In this document: piece by piece, positions 28,567 through 35,473 of the stretch
Layout of the letters: each line of letters begins with the position of its first letter
Position numbering within the stretch: position 1 is the stretch's first letter
Virus record (IMG/VR): IMGVR_UViG_3300044612_002663
Coordinates: 1-37,023 of that record
Strand: one strand, 5' to 3'
DNA length: 37,023 bases
Source: a virus
Position numbers and translations under genes: made by a program
The notes under the pieces: generated by a model
Databases searched by the model: none
What the model was told of the DNA's origin: nothing
What the model saw: only the letters and a program-made list of their open reading frames with translations

Positions 28567-29135
28567 CGCGCGGGCTTTCGGTCGCCCAGCAAGCCGCCGC
28601 CAGCGCCGAACAGGTGGCGCGGACGGTGGCGGTGGAACTGGATTTCCCGGATGGCTTTGCGCGCTTCCATGGCGGGCATGACAGCATCACCATCGGCGGC
28701 AACACCTTCCCCGGTGTGGGGCAGCTTGGCAGTATCAGCGTGGCGGAAGAAAGCGCGGAGCTGCGCGCCTATGGCCTGGTGGTGAAGCTTTCCGGCGTGC
28801 CGCGTGATGCGGTGGCCTATGCGCTGGGCCAAGCCTATCAGGGCCGGAAGGGTACGGTCTGGGAAGTGCAGCTAGACCCCGCCACCTTTCAGGTGATCGG
28901 CACGCCTTTGGTGGTGTTTCGTGGCCGGATGGATCAGCTTGACATTGCCTTGGGCGCGCAAGCCAGCGTGACATGCCGGCTGGAAAACCGGCTGGCGGAT
29001 TGGGACCGCCCGCGCATTCTGCGCTTCACGGATGATGAACAGCGCCGGCGTGATCCCGCCGATGGCAGCTTCCGGTTCCTGTCCGCCACCACGGAAAAGG
29101 AAATCATCTGGCCAGCGCGGAGCTTCACGGGATGA
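28563..29135 (+). CDS. Minor tail protein, tail-tip hub component
   Basis: This 190-aa protein contains VAVELDFPDGFARFHGGHDSITIGGNTFPGVGQLGSIS and later VVFRGRMDQLDIALGAQASVTCRLENRLADWDRPRILRFTDDEQ. The second segment, a description of the inner hub strand followed by R-x-R-F-x-x-D-x-Q, is common in DUF2163-like and related tail hub proteins. Both ends overlap neighbours by 4 nt. The role as a baseplate hub protein is inferred from family pattern and order. Confidence 0.7.
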   Translation: MTRGLSVAQQAAASAEQVARTVAVELDFPDGFARFHGGHDSITIGGNTFPGVGQLGSISVAEESAELRAYGLVVKLSGVPRDAVAYALGQAYQGRKGTVWEVQLDPATFQVIGTPLVVFRGRMDQLDIALGAQASVTCRLENRLADWDRPRILRFTDDEQRRRDPADGSFRFLSATTEKEIIWPARSFTG

Positions 29136-29551
29136 TCCGCGCCGCCCGCTTGCCCGATTGGCCCGAAAGGCTGGCCGCCTTCATTGAGGCGCGGCGCGAT
29201 ATGCCTTTCGATTGGGCGGTGAATGATTGCTGCGTGCTGGCGGCTGATGCGGTGCTGGCGATGACGGGGCGGGATTTCCTGGCCGATTATCGTGGCCGCT
29301 ACGTGAATGAAGCGCAGGCTGAAGCACTGATGGGGGAAGGTGGCATCACTGCCTTCCTGCCGCGCGTTATGGCGGCCTTCGGCGCTCCGGAATTGCCGCC
29401 GGCGGGCGCGCAGCGCGGCGATGTGGCGCTGATTGGGCTTGAGAATCAGTTGGTGTGCGGTGTGGTGACCGGCCCGCACATCGCAGCCCCTGGCGCGCGC
29501 GGCTTGGCCTTCGTGCCGCTGCGCCGCGCCACCATGGCTTGGGGGGTCTAG
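29132..29551 (+). CDS. DUF6950-like (NlpC/P60-type) tail protein
   Basis: This 139-aa protein has the DUF6950 pattern: PFDWAVNDCCVLAADAVLAMTGRDFLADYRGRY at residues 25-57. The DC in this segment is where NlpC/P60-type peptidases carry their catalytic Cys; a later GPHIA holds a possible His. Such tail proteins may cut peptidoglycan during DNA entry. The position just before the gpJ-like protein matches lambda gpK. Activity is not certain because DUF6950 members are diverged. Confidence 0.7.
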   Translation: MIRAARLPDWPERLAAFIEARRDMPFDWAVNDCCVLAADAVLAMTGRDFLADYRGRYVNEAQAEALMGEGGITAFLPRVMAAFGAPELPPAGAQRGDVALIGLENQLVCGVVTGPHIAAPGARGLAFVPLRRATMAWGV

Positions 29552-29554
29552 GCC

Positions 29555-32164
29555 ATGGCGCGGATTGTTGTTGCGGTGGTCGCGGCGGTGGTTACCGTCG
29601 CGGTGACTGCGGCTCTGGTATATATCGGTGTCCCGTACCCAATCGCGGCCATGATCGGCGCCGCAGTTGGAAGCCTTGTGGCGTATGGTGGGAACCGCAT
29701 TGTCGATTCTATGGAGAAAAAAAAGCGGGCGGGGCCGAGTCTTAATCAGGAAGACGCAAAGCGCCTGCTGCGCGGCGCATCCGAACCCCGCCGCATCATC
29801 TATGGCCGCGCCCGCGTATCCGGCCCGCTGATCTATGCCGCCAGCTACGGCGCGCAGAAGGAATGGATAATGCTGGTGATCCCGCTGGCGGATCACCAAT
29901 CCCAAAGCATTGACGCCATCTGGCTTGGTGAAACGCGCATCCCGGCGGCGGAGATTGATGTGAATGGCCTGGTGGTAGCCGGGCGCTTCGCCAATAACGT
30001 GTATATCAAGCGCTACCTTGGCACGCAGACCAGCGCCGACGCTGACCTAGTGGCGAATAGCCCGGATGGCTGGACTGCCGCCGATAAGCTGGCGGGCATC
30101 ACCTACATCTACTTTCGCATGCGCTTCAATGCCGATCTGTTCCCCTATGGCATTCCCAATATCAGCGCGGAAGTCACCGGCAAAAGCGCCATCCTGGACC
30201 CGCGCACGAATGCCACGGCTTACGCGAATAATTGGGCGCTTTGCATCCTGGACTATCTGAAGGCCGAATACGGCCTGGCCGCGACGGATGATGAAATTGA
30301 CCTGCCCAGCTTCATCGCCGCTGCCAACCTTGCCGATGAAGCGGTGCCGCTGAACCAGGCCGGCACGGAAACACAAAGCCGCTACACGCTTGATGGCAGC
30401 TTCACGCTGGATGAAGCGCCGATTGACGTGATTGAGAAAATGCTGGCGCCTGGTGGCGGGGCGCTGGTTTACGTGGCGGGCAAGTATCGCATCTATGGCG
30501 GTGCCTATAACGCGCCGGCCATCACGCTGACGCCTTCTGACATGGCGGGTGATTTCGAGGTCACCACCAAGCCCCCGCGGCGGGACCTGTTCAATTCCGT
30601 GCGCGGCAATTTCATTGACCCTGGCCGCTTCTGGCAATCTTCCGAATTTCCGCCCCAGCAATCGGCGGCGCTGATCACGGAAGATGGCGAAGAAATCTGG
30701 CGTGAGATTGATCTGCCCTTCGTGCTGGACGCCACGCGCGCCCAGCGCATCGCAAAGCAGCTTCTGCTGCGGGCGCGTCAATCCATCATGTTTAAGGGTA
30801 GCTTTCGCTACGCTAGCCTGGACCTGTCTGTCTGGCAGGTGGTGGCCCTGACCATCCCTGATCTGGGCTGGGTGGCCAAGCCCTTCCGCATCATGTCCTG
30901 GTCCTTCAGCCCGGAAAGCGGCCTGATCAGCCTGATTATGCAGGAAGAACAGGCGGCATCCTATGCCTGGACCTGGGATGCGGCCGCAAATACGCCGGTG
31001 GTTTCCGATACCACGCTGATCAGCCCTTTGAATGTCGCGGCGCCGAAGGGCTTGGCGGCCACTGAAAGCCTTTACGCCACGCGGGACGGCGCGGGCGTGC
31101 GCACCGCTGTCGCGCTGGATTTTCTGGAACCTGAAAACCCTTTTATCCGCGAATACCAGGTGCAGTACGCGCTGGAAGGCGCCGCATCCTTTCAATCCGC
31201 CCCGCCTGTGCTGGCTTCGCCAGCGCAGGTGTTGGACCTGGCCAATGGCACCTATGATTTCCGGGTGCGCGCCGTCACGGCGGCGGCGGAAGGCCAATGG
31301 GCCAATCTGCGGTTTTCGGTTGGCGGGCTGGCAGCGCAGCCGCCTGTGGCAGTTACCAACCTGAACCTGCAGGCCATTGGTGGCTTTGCTTGGCTCGGCT
31401 GGGATCGGCACGCGGAACTGGATGTGCGGATCGGTGGGCGATTTGAAATTCGCCACACGCCCAGCACATCCAGCCCCACCTGGGCCGGTGCGACCAGCCT
31501 TGGCCTGGCGCTGAATGGTGAAGCGACCTATGCGCCGGTACCGCTGCGCGCTGGCACCTACTTCATCCGCGCGGTGGATGCTGGCGGCAATTACGGCGCG
31601 GTTGCATCCATTCAATCCATCCAGGCCACGGCGCTGACTTTCGCGAATGTCACCAGCGTGCAGGAAGATGCGGGCTTTGCCGGCACCAAGACCGATACGC
31701 TGGCAACCGGCGGCGTGCTGAAGCTGGACAACAATGGAAACTGGGACGCGGCGGCATCTGTGGATGCCATCCCGGATGTGGATGGCATGGGCCTGACCAA
31801 GCCCAGCGGCAGCTATGCTTTCAGCGGCGGCATTGACCTGGGCACGGTGAAGCCCATCCGGCTTTCAGCGCATATCCTGGCTTCTGTCGCGTCCTTCGGC
31901 ACCAACATTGATCAGCGCGTTTCCGATATTGATGATTGGGGCGCAATTGACGGTGTGTTTGGTGGCGAAGCAGACGCCTGGGTTGAAGCGCGCCGCACCA
32001 ATGACAACCCGTCTGGTTCGCCCACCTGGTCCGCTTGGCAGCGCCTGGACAGTGGTGAATTCAATGCGCGGGCCTTTCAGTTCCGCGCGCAGCTTCGTTC
32101 CTATCAACCCGAATTCAACATCGAGGTCACGCAGCTTCGCGTGGCAGCGGATGAGGTGGTCTAA
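29555..32164 (+). CDS. Tail tip attachment protein, gpJ-like
   Basis: This 869-aa protein forms the central fibre/hub. It opens with a hydrophobic segment (IVVAVVAAVVTVAVTAALVYIGVPYPIAAMIGA), usual in gpJ-like proteins, followed by a SEPRRIIYGRARVSGPLIYA motif. A hub-like part with DAIWLGETRIPAAEI and a KMLAPGGGALVYVAGKYRIYGG region follow, then a fibronectin III-like stretch (ENPFIREYQVQYALEG, and AQVLDLANGTYDFRVRAV). The C-terminus (about 650-869) is beta-rich and likely contacts the host receptor. It is shorter than lambda J. Confidence 0.85.
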   Translation: MARIVVAVVAAVVTVAVTAALVYIGVPYPIAAMIGAAVGSLVAYGGNRIVDSMEKKKRAGPSLNQEDAKRLLRGASEPRRIIYGRARVSGPLIYAASYGAQKEWIMLVIPLADHQSQSIDAIWLGETRIPAAEIDVNGLVVAGRFANNVYIKRYLGTQTSADADLVANSPDGWTAADKLAGITYIYFRMRFNADLFPYGIPNISAEVTGKSAILDPRTNATAYANNWALCILDYLKAEYGLAATDDEIDLPSFIAAANLADEAVPLNQAGTETQSRYTLDGSFTLDEAPIDVIEKMLAPGGGALVYVAGKYRIYGGAYNAPAITLTPSDMAGDFEVTTKPPRRDLFNSVRGNFIDPGRFWQSSEFPPQQSAALITEDGEEIWREIDLPFVLDATRAQRIAKQLLLRARQSIMFKGSFRYASLDLSVWQVVALTIPDLGWVAKPFRIMSWSFSPESGLISLIMQEEQAASYAWTWDAAANTPVVSDTTLISPLNVAAPKGLAATESLYATRDGAGVRTAVALDFLEPENPFIREYQVQYALEGAASFQSAPPVLASPAQVLDLANGTYDFRVRAVTAAAEGQWANLRFSVGGLAAQPPVAVTNLNLQAIGGFAWLGWDRHAELDVRIGGRFEIRHTPSTSSPTWAGATSLGLALNGEATYAPVPLRAGTYFIRAVDAGGNYGAVASIQSIQATALTFANVTSVQEDAGFAGTKTDTLATGGVLKLDNNGNWDAAASVDAIPDVDGMGLTKPSGSYAFSGGIDLGTVKPIRLSAHILASVASFGTNIDQRVSDIDDWGAIDGVFGGEADAWVEARRTNDNPSGSPTWSAWQRLDSGEFNARAFQFRAQLRSYQPEFNIEVTQLRVAADEVV

Positions 32165-33192
32165 TGCCCCAGCATGATTTGATTCTGGATAATGGTTCCG
32201 GCGCGGCGTTCCGAGCGGACGCGAATAATGCCCTGGCTGCGCTGGGCAGCAGCATGAAGGGGCCGAACTCCCCGCCGGCGCCTATCGCGGGCCTGATGTG
32301 GCTGGATGATGACACGCCATCAGCCAGCCTTTGGACGCTCAAGATGTATGACGGGGCGGATTGGATTGAAATTGGCCGGCTGAATGTCACCACTAATGTC
32401 TTCACGGTAGCGGAGGGTTCCTTCGCGCCAGTGGATATTGCCAGCGCCGCCACCACGGATATTGGCGCATCGGCTTCGCCGAATGTGCGGATTACCGGCA
32501 CGACGAGCATCACCAGCTTCGGCACGGTGGCGGCGGGCACGCGGCGCTTCCTGGCCTTCGCGGCGACGCTGACGCTGACACATAATGCCACCAGCTTGAT
32601 CCTGCCGGGCGCGGCGAACATCACCACGGCTGCGGGGGATATGGCTGTCGCGCGGTCGCTGGGGTCTGGGAATTGGGTGATTGAAAGCTATACGCGGGCT
32701 TCTGGTGTGATGATTGTGCCGCTTGGTAGCGTAGCGGCACCTTCCTTGGCGTTTTCCGGCGACACTGACACGGGCGCGCTTTCACCTGGCGCTAATCGCA
32801 TCCAGTTTGCGACCAACGGCGTGGCGCGGCAGGAAATCGCGGCGGATGGTTCGCAGCTTTCCGTAATTCCTGGCGGCAGCACGTTATTGCCAGATTTCAA
32901 GTGTCGCGCTTGGGTGAATTTCAACGGCACCGGCACGCCAGCCATTCGCGCTTCCGGCAATGTCAGCAGCATCACGGACAATGGCACGGGCGATTACACG
33001 ATCAACTTCACTACTGCGATGCCTGATGCGGATTATGCGGTAGCCGGTTTGCTTGGGCACACCTCTGGGGGCGGTGCCTTGAGAATCCAGGATAACGCGG
33101 CCCCGGCAACAGGCTCAGTGCGGGTTCAGGCATTGACTTTCGCGGGTGGCGTCCTTGATGCAAATTACGTCACTGCTGCTATTTTTCGCTAA
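32164..33192 (+). CDS. Tail fibre protein
   Basis: This 342-aa protein starts on the last base of the gpJ-like stop. It opens with PQHDLILDNGSGAAFRADANNALAALGS, the N-terminal attachment motif of many phage tail fibres, then LMWLDDDTPSASLWTLKMYDGADWIEIG. The middle and end are beta-rich, Gly/Ala/Thr-rich repeats (FSGDTDTGALSPGANRIQFATNG). It should mediate host contact. Host range is likely decided by its C-terminal third. Confidence 0.85.
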   Translation: MPQHDLILDNGSGAAFRADANNALAALGSSMKGPNSPPAPIAGLMWLDDDTPSASLWTLKMYDGADWIEIGRLNVTTNVFTVAEGSFAPVDIASAATTDIGASASPNVRITGTTSITSFGTVAAGTRRFLAFAATLTLTHNATSLILPGAANITTAAGDMAVARSLGSGNWVIESYTRASGVMIVPLGSVAAPSLAFSGDTDTGALSPGANRIQFATNGVARQEIAADGSQLSVIPGGSTLLPDFKCRAWVNFNGTGTPAIRASGNVSSITDNGTGDYTINFTTAMPDADYAVAGLLGHTSGGGALRIQDNAAPATGSVRVQALTFAGGVLDANYVTAAIFR

Positions 33193-33204
33193 GGAGAAAT
33201 GAAC

Positions 33205-33468
33205 ATGCGAGCGATCATCTACCCTAACGATCAAGGTGGCATCGCGGTAATCCTTCCCGCGCCAAGTTGCGGCATTCCGCTGGAAGAAATCGCGCGAAAG
33301 GACGTGCCTGCGGGCGTGGCCTTTCGCATCATTCCGGCATCCGCCATCCCGCAAGATCGCACATACCGCGATGCCTGGACCGCTGATTTTAGCGCGCCGG
33401 ATGGGCATGGCATCGGCGCTGATGCGTGGTTTGCGGAACAGGCTTCGGCCAATTCGGCAGGAGGGTAA
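33205..33468 (+). CDS. Small tail fibre-associated protein
   Basis: This 87-aa protein starts MRAIIYPNDQGGIAVILPAP and contains EIARKDVPAGVAFRIIPASAIPQDRTYRDAWTADFS. Proteins with this pattern recur next to tail fibre genes in many phages and may assist fibre assembly. I choose the ATG at 33205: the GGAG at 33193-33196 is 8 nt away, whereas the ATG at 33199 is only 2 nt from it. Function is not established. Confidence 0.7.
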   Translation: MRAIIYPNDQGGIAVILPAPSCGIPLEEIARKDVPAGVAFRIIPASAIPQDRTYRDAWTADFSAPDGHGIGADAWFAEQASANSAGG

Positions 33469-33471
33469 GCC

Positions 33472-33774
33472 ATGATCACGATTGACCAAGTTAAGGCGGC
33501 AGACATTGATCGGCGGGCGGTACCGCATGAAGTCTCAAATTTCCAAGCCCGCGCCCTGCTGATGAATATGCCGGGCAGTGCTGATGGCCGCAGCCTGTTC
33601 CAAGATGTGGATGATACGCTGCGCGCACTTGGCGGGGTGGAATGGCAGGCGTGGGAATACACCACGATATTCCCGCGCAACAGCCAGCTTATTGCCACGC
33701 TCGGCGCGCAGCTTGGGCTTACTCACGCGCAGCTTGACCAGATGTTCATCGCGGCCGCGGCGATTAGCGCCTGA
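33472..33774 (+). CDS. Hypothetical protein, tail fibre region
   Basis: This 100-aa soluble protein is unrecognised by motif but resembles small conserved proteins found beside phage tail fibre genes: TIDQVKAADIDRRAVPHEVS at the start and LIATLGAQLGLTHAQLDQMF near the end. GGAGG lies upstream of the ATG. It begins 3 nt after the previous gene and shares one base with the next start. Confidence 0.6.
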   Translation: MITIDQVKAADIDRRAVPHEVSNFQARALLMNMPGSADGRSLFQDVDDTLRALGGVEWQAWEYTTIFPRNSQLIATLGAQLGLTHAQLDQMFIAAAAISA

Positions 33775-34160
33775 TGCAAGCGCTCCGCCTGATCCTGGCC
33801 GAACTCAATACGCCATCGGCGCAGCGTGACAGTTGGTTCACCTGGGCTGCTGGGCAAATGGCGCACGCCCTGATCGGCGCGGTGTTGGCGGGTGGCCTGC
33901 TGTTTGTGCTGGCGCCCGGTTGGGCTTTTGCTGTGGCGGCGCTGGGCTATGCGCTGGGCAAGGAAGTGCCTGACTTCCTGCAAGCCCGCAGCTGGGCCAA
34001 TGCGCGCGATTGCGTGCAGGATGCACTTTTCGTCACCGCTGGTGCGGCCTTGGTGGTTGCCATCGCGGGCGGGCATGAACGGCTGTTCATCGCGGCTGCT
34101 TTGGCCGCTGGCGTTGGCCTTTGGCTTGGCGTTTCCGCGCGGCTGAAGCCGCCGATCTGA
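33774..34160 (+). CDS. Membrane protein, lysis-associated candidate
   Basis: This 128-aa protein has four probable membrane segments: AHALIGAVLAGGLLFVLAPG, WAFAVAALGYALG, CVQDALFVTAGAALVVAIAG and LFIAAALAAGVGLWLGV. It lies just upstream of a holin-like gene, so it may act in lysis or membrane insertion. No family is recognised and a holin-type charge pattern is not clear. An alternative is a phage entry or exclusion protein. Confidence 0.65.
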   Translation: MQALRLILAELNTPSAQRDSWFTWAAGQMAHALIGAVLAGGLLFVLAPGWAFAVAALGYALGKEVPDFLQARSWANARDCVQDALFVTAGAALVVAIAGGHERLFIAAALAAGVGLWLGVSARLKPPI

Positions 34161-34185
34161 TCCTGTATCCCGAAGGAATTCCGTC

Positions 34186-34494
34186 ATGTCTGATGATTCG
34201 CTTGGCTTCATCGCCAAGGTCGCGGCGGCGGCGGCTGGCATGGGCGCGGTTGTGCGCGTGGCCTTCGCTGCACAGGGCGGCGCGCGTGGTTGGCGGCTGG
34301 TGATTGAAGCCTTCGTGGGTGCGGCCCTTGGCGTTATCGCCGCCGCGGCTGCGGTGTGGCTGGACCCGGCCTTGAAAGCGGATTCCTGGGCGATCTTCAT
34401 CACTGCCGGCGCGGCTGGCCTGGCCGGTGCCATGGGCACGCGCGGGCTCGACCTACTCACTTCTTATCTCGAACGGCATCCGAAAGGTAAATGA
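34186..34494 (+). CDS. Holin-like protein
   Basis: This 102-aa protein has about three hydrophobic segments (FIAKVAAAAAGMGAVVRVAF, LVIEAFVGAALGVIAAAAAVWL, AIFITAGAAGLAGAMGTRGLDLL), a short N-terminus and a charged C-terminus (ERHPKGK). That is the shape of LydA/lambda-like class I holins. GAAGGAATT lies before the ATG. It is placed about 30 kb, in this coordinate system, from the endolysin, but in a circular genome the two would be much closer across the window edge. Confidence 0.7.
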   Translation: MSDDSLGFIAKVAAAAAGMGAVVRVAFAAQGGARGWRLVIEAFVGAALGVIAAAAAVWLDPALKADSWAIFITAGAAGLAGAMGTRGLDLLTSYLERHPKGK

Positions 34495-34497
34495 GCC

Positions 34498-34899
34498 ATG
34501 GCAAACGCACTCTACCCGAAATTCAAGGAACAGGCGCTGCAAGGCGGTGTGAACCTTTCCAGCGGCAACATCAAAGCGGTGTTGGTGGATTTGGCGGATT
34601 ACACCTATTCCGCCGCGCATGAATTCCTTTCCGATGTGGCGGCAGGCGGCCGCGTGGCGACCAGCGGCAACCTGGCCAGCAAAACCTTCACCAATGGCGT
34701 ATTCGATAGCGCCGATCCTTCCTTCACGGCGGTGACCGGCGATGTTTCGGAAGCGCTGATCCTTTACATTGATACGGGCACGCCCGGCACTTCGCGGTTG
34801 ATTGGCTTTTATGATGCGGGCGTCACGGGCCTGCCGGTTACGCCGAATGGTGGGGACATTAATATCACGGTCAATGCGTCTGGCTGGTTCGCGCTGTGA
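34498..34899 (+). CDS. Virion/tail structural protein
   Basis: This 133-aa protein begins ANALYPKFKEQALQGGVNLSSGNIKAVLVD and contains EFLSDVAAGGRVATSGNLASKTF, TGDVSEALILYIDTGTPGTSRLIGFYD and LPVTPNGGDINITVN. This sequence is one of the most recurrent small phage structural proteins, frequently near tail fibres. It is beta-rich and lacks charged or membrane segments. Its exact place in the virion is unknown. Confidence 0.75.
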   Translation: MANALYPKFKEQALQGGVNLSSGNIKAVLVDLADYTYSAAHEFLSDVAAGGRVATSGNLASKTFTNGVFDSADPSFTAVTGDVSEALILYIDTGTPGTSRLIGFYDAGVTGLPVTPNGGDINITVNASGWFAL

Positions 34900-34934
34900 T
34901 CGCGCGACAATCGCCGAGTGAAAAATGAGGGTGC

Positions 34935-35291
34935 ATGAGCATGGGTGATAACGTAACCCTTCCCGGCACTGGGGAAGTTGTTGAAACGCTTGAGCAACCG
35001 GATGGCAAGCACCGTCAGGTGATCGCGCTCGGCGCGGCGGAAAGCGCGGCGCTGATCGCTGCGCTGAAGGAGATCGCAAGACCGATGTCCTTCGATCCAT
35101 CGGTGGGCGCGATGCGGGTTTATATTCCGCCGAATGTGAACGCTGGTCCGATAGCCATCGCATCTGGCACGCTCGGTACTGTTTCGACGGTGACGAACAT
35201 GAGCCAAGTGGGCGGCGTCGCGGCGAACAGCCTAGTGCTGGATAACATGATGCAGGCTTGGGCTTTGACTGTGCGCGCGAGGATCACATGA
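34935..35291 (+). CDS. Hypothetical phage structural-region protein
   Basis: This 118-aa protein is unrecognised. It starts MSMGDNVTLPGTGEVVETLEQPDGKHRQVIALG and has a beta-rich second half (VSTVTNMSQVGGVAANSLVLDN). The start may be at 34935 or 34941; GAGGGTG upstream fits both. The start phrase GTGEVVETL..DGKHRQVI is of the type seen in virion proteins that carry a short linker, so a virion role is plausible. It overlaps the next gene by 4 nt. Confidence 0.6.
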   Translation: MSMGDNVTLPGTGEVVETLEQPDGKHRQVIALGAAESAALIAALKEIARPMSFDPSVGAMRVYIPPNVNAGPIAIASGTLGTVSTVTNMSQVGGVAANSLVLDNMMQAWALTVRARIT

Positions 35292-35473
35292 AATACAGAT
35301 CGCCCGAAGGCCAGACCGGCACAGTGATGCCGCAGAATACAGGCCGAGCCCTGATTTACGCCCACCCAGGCGAAACGCGGGACGTCCATCCATGGGAATT
35401 TGTTTTCTACCCAGATGATGGATCGCTTCCGGTCGTTTTGGCAACCCTTGAAGGTTATGAGGCCGCAGAATGA
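35288..35473 (+). CDS. Small hypothetical protein between virion genes
   Basis: This 61-aa protein starts at the ATG at 35288, which overlaps the previous stop (ATGA), rather than at an upstream start. Its sequence (YRSPEGQTGTVMPQNTGRALIYAH, then WEFVFYPDDGSLPVVLATLEG) is unrecognised. Overlaps on both sides show translation coupling with its neighbours. Confidence 0.55.
   Translation: MKYRSPEGQTGTVMPQNTGRALIYAHPGETRDVHPWEFVFYPDDGSLPVVLATLEGYEAAE

Noticed and set aside
30047-31615. A 522-codon open frame on the minus strand opposite the gpJ-like gene
   Set aside because: It is a shadow of the GC-rich coding frame: basic, Arg/His/Gln-rich composition, no motif, and the plus-strand protein is well supported by family features.
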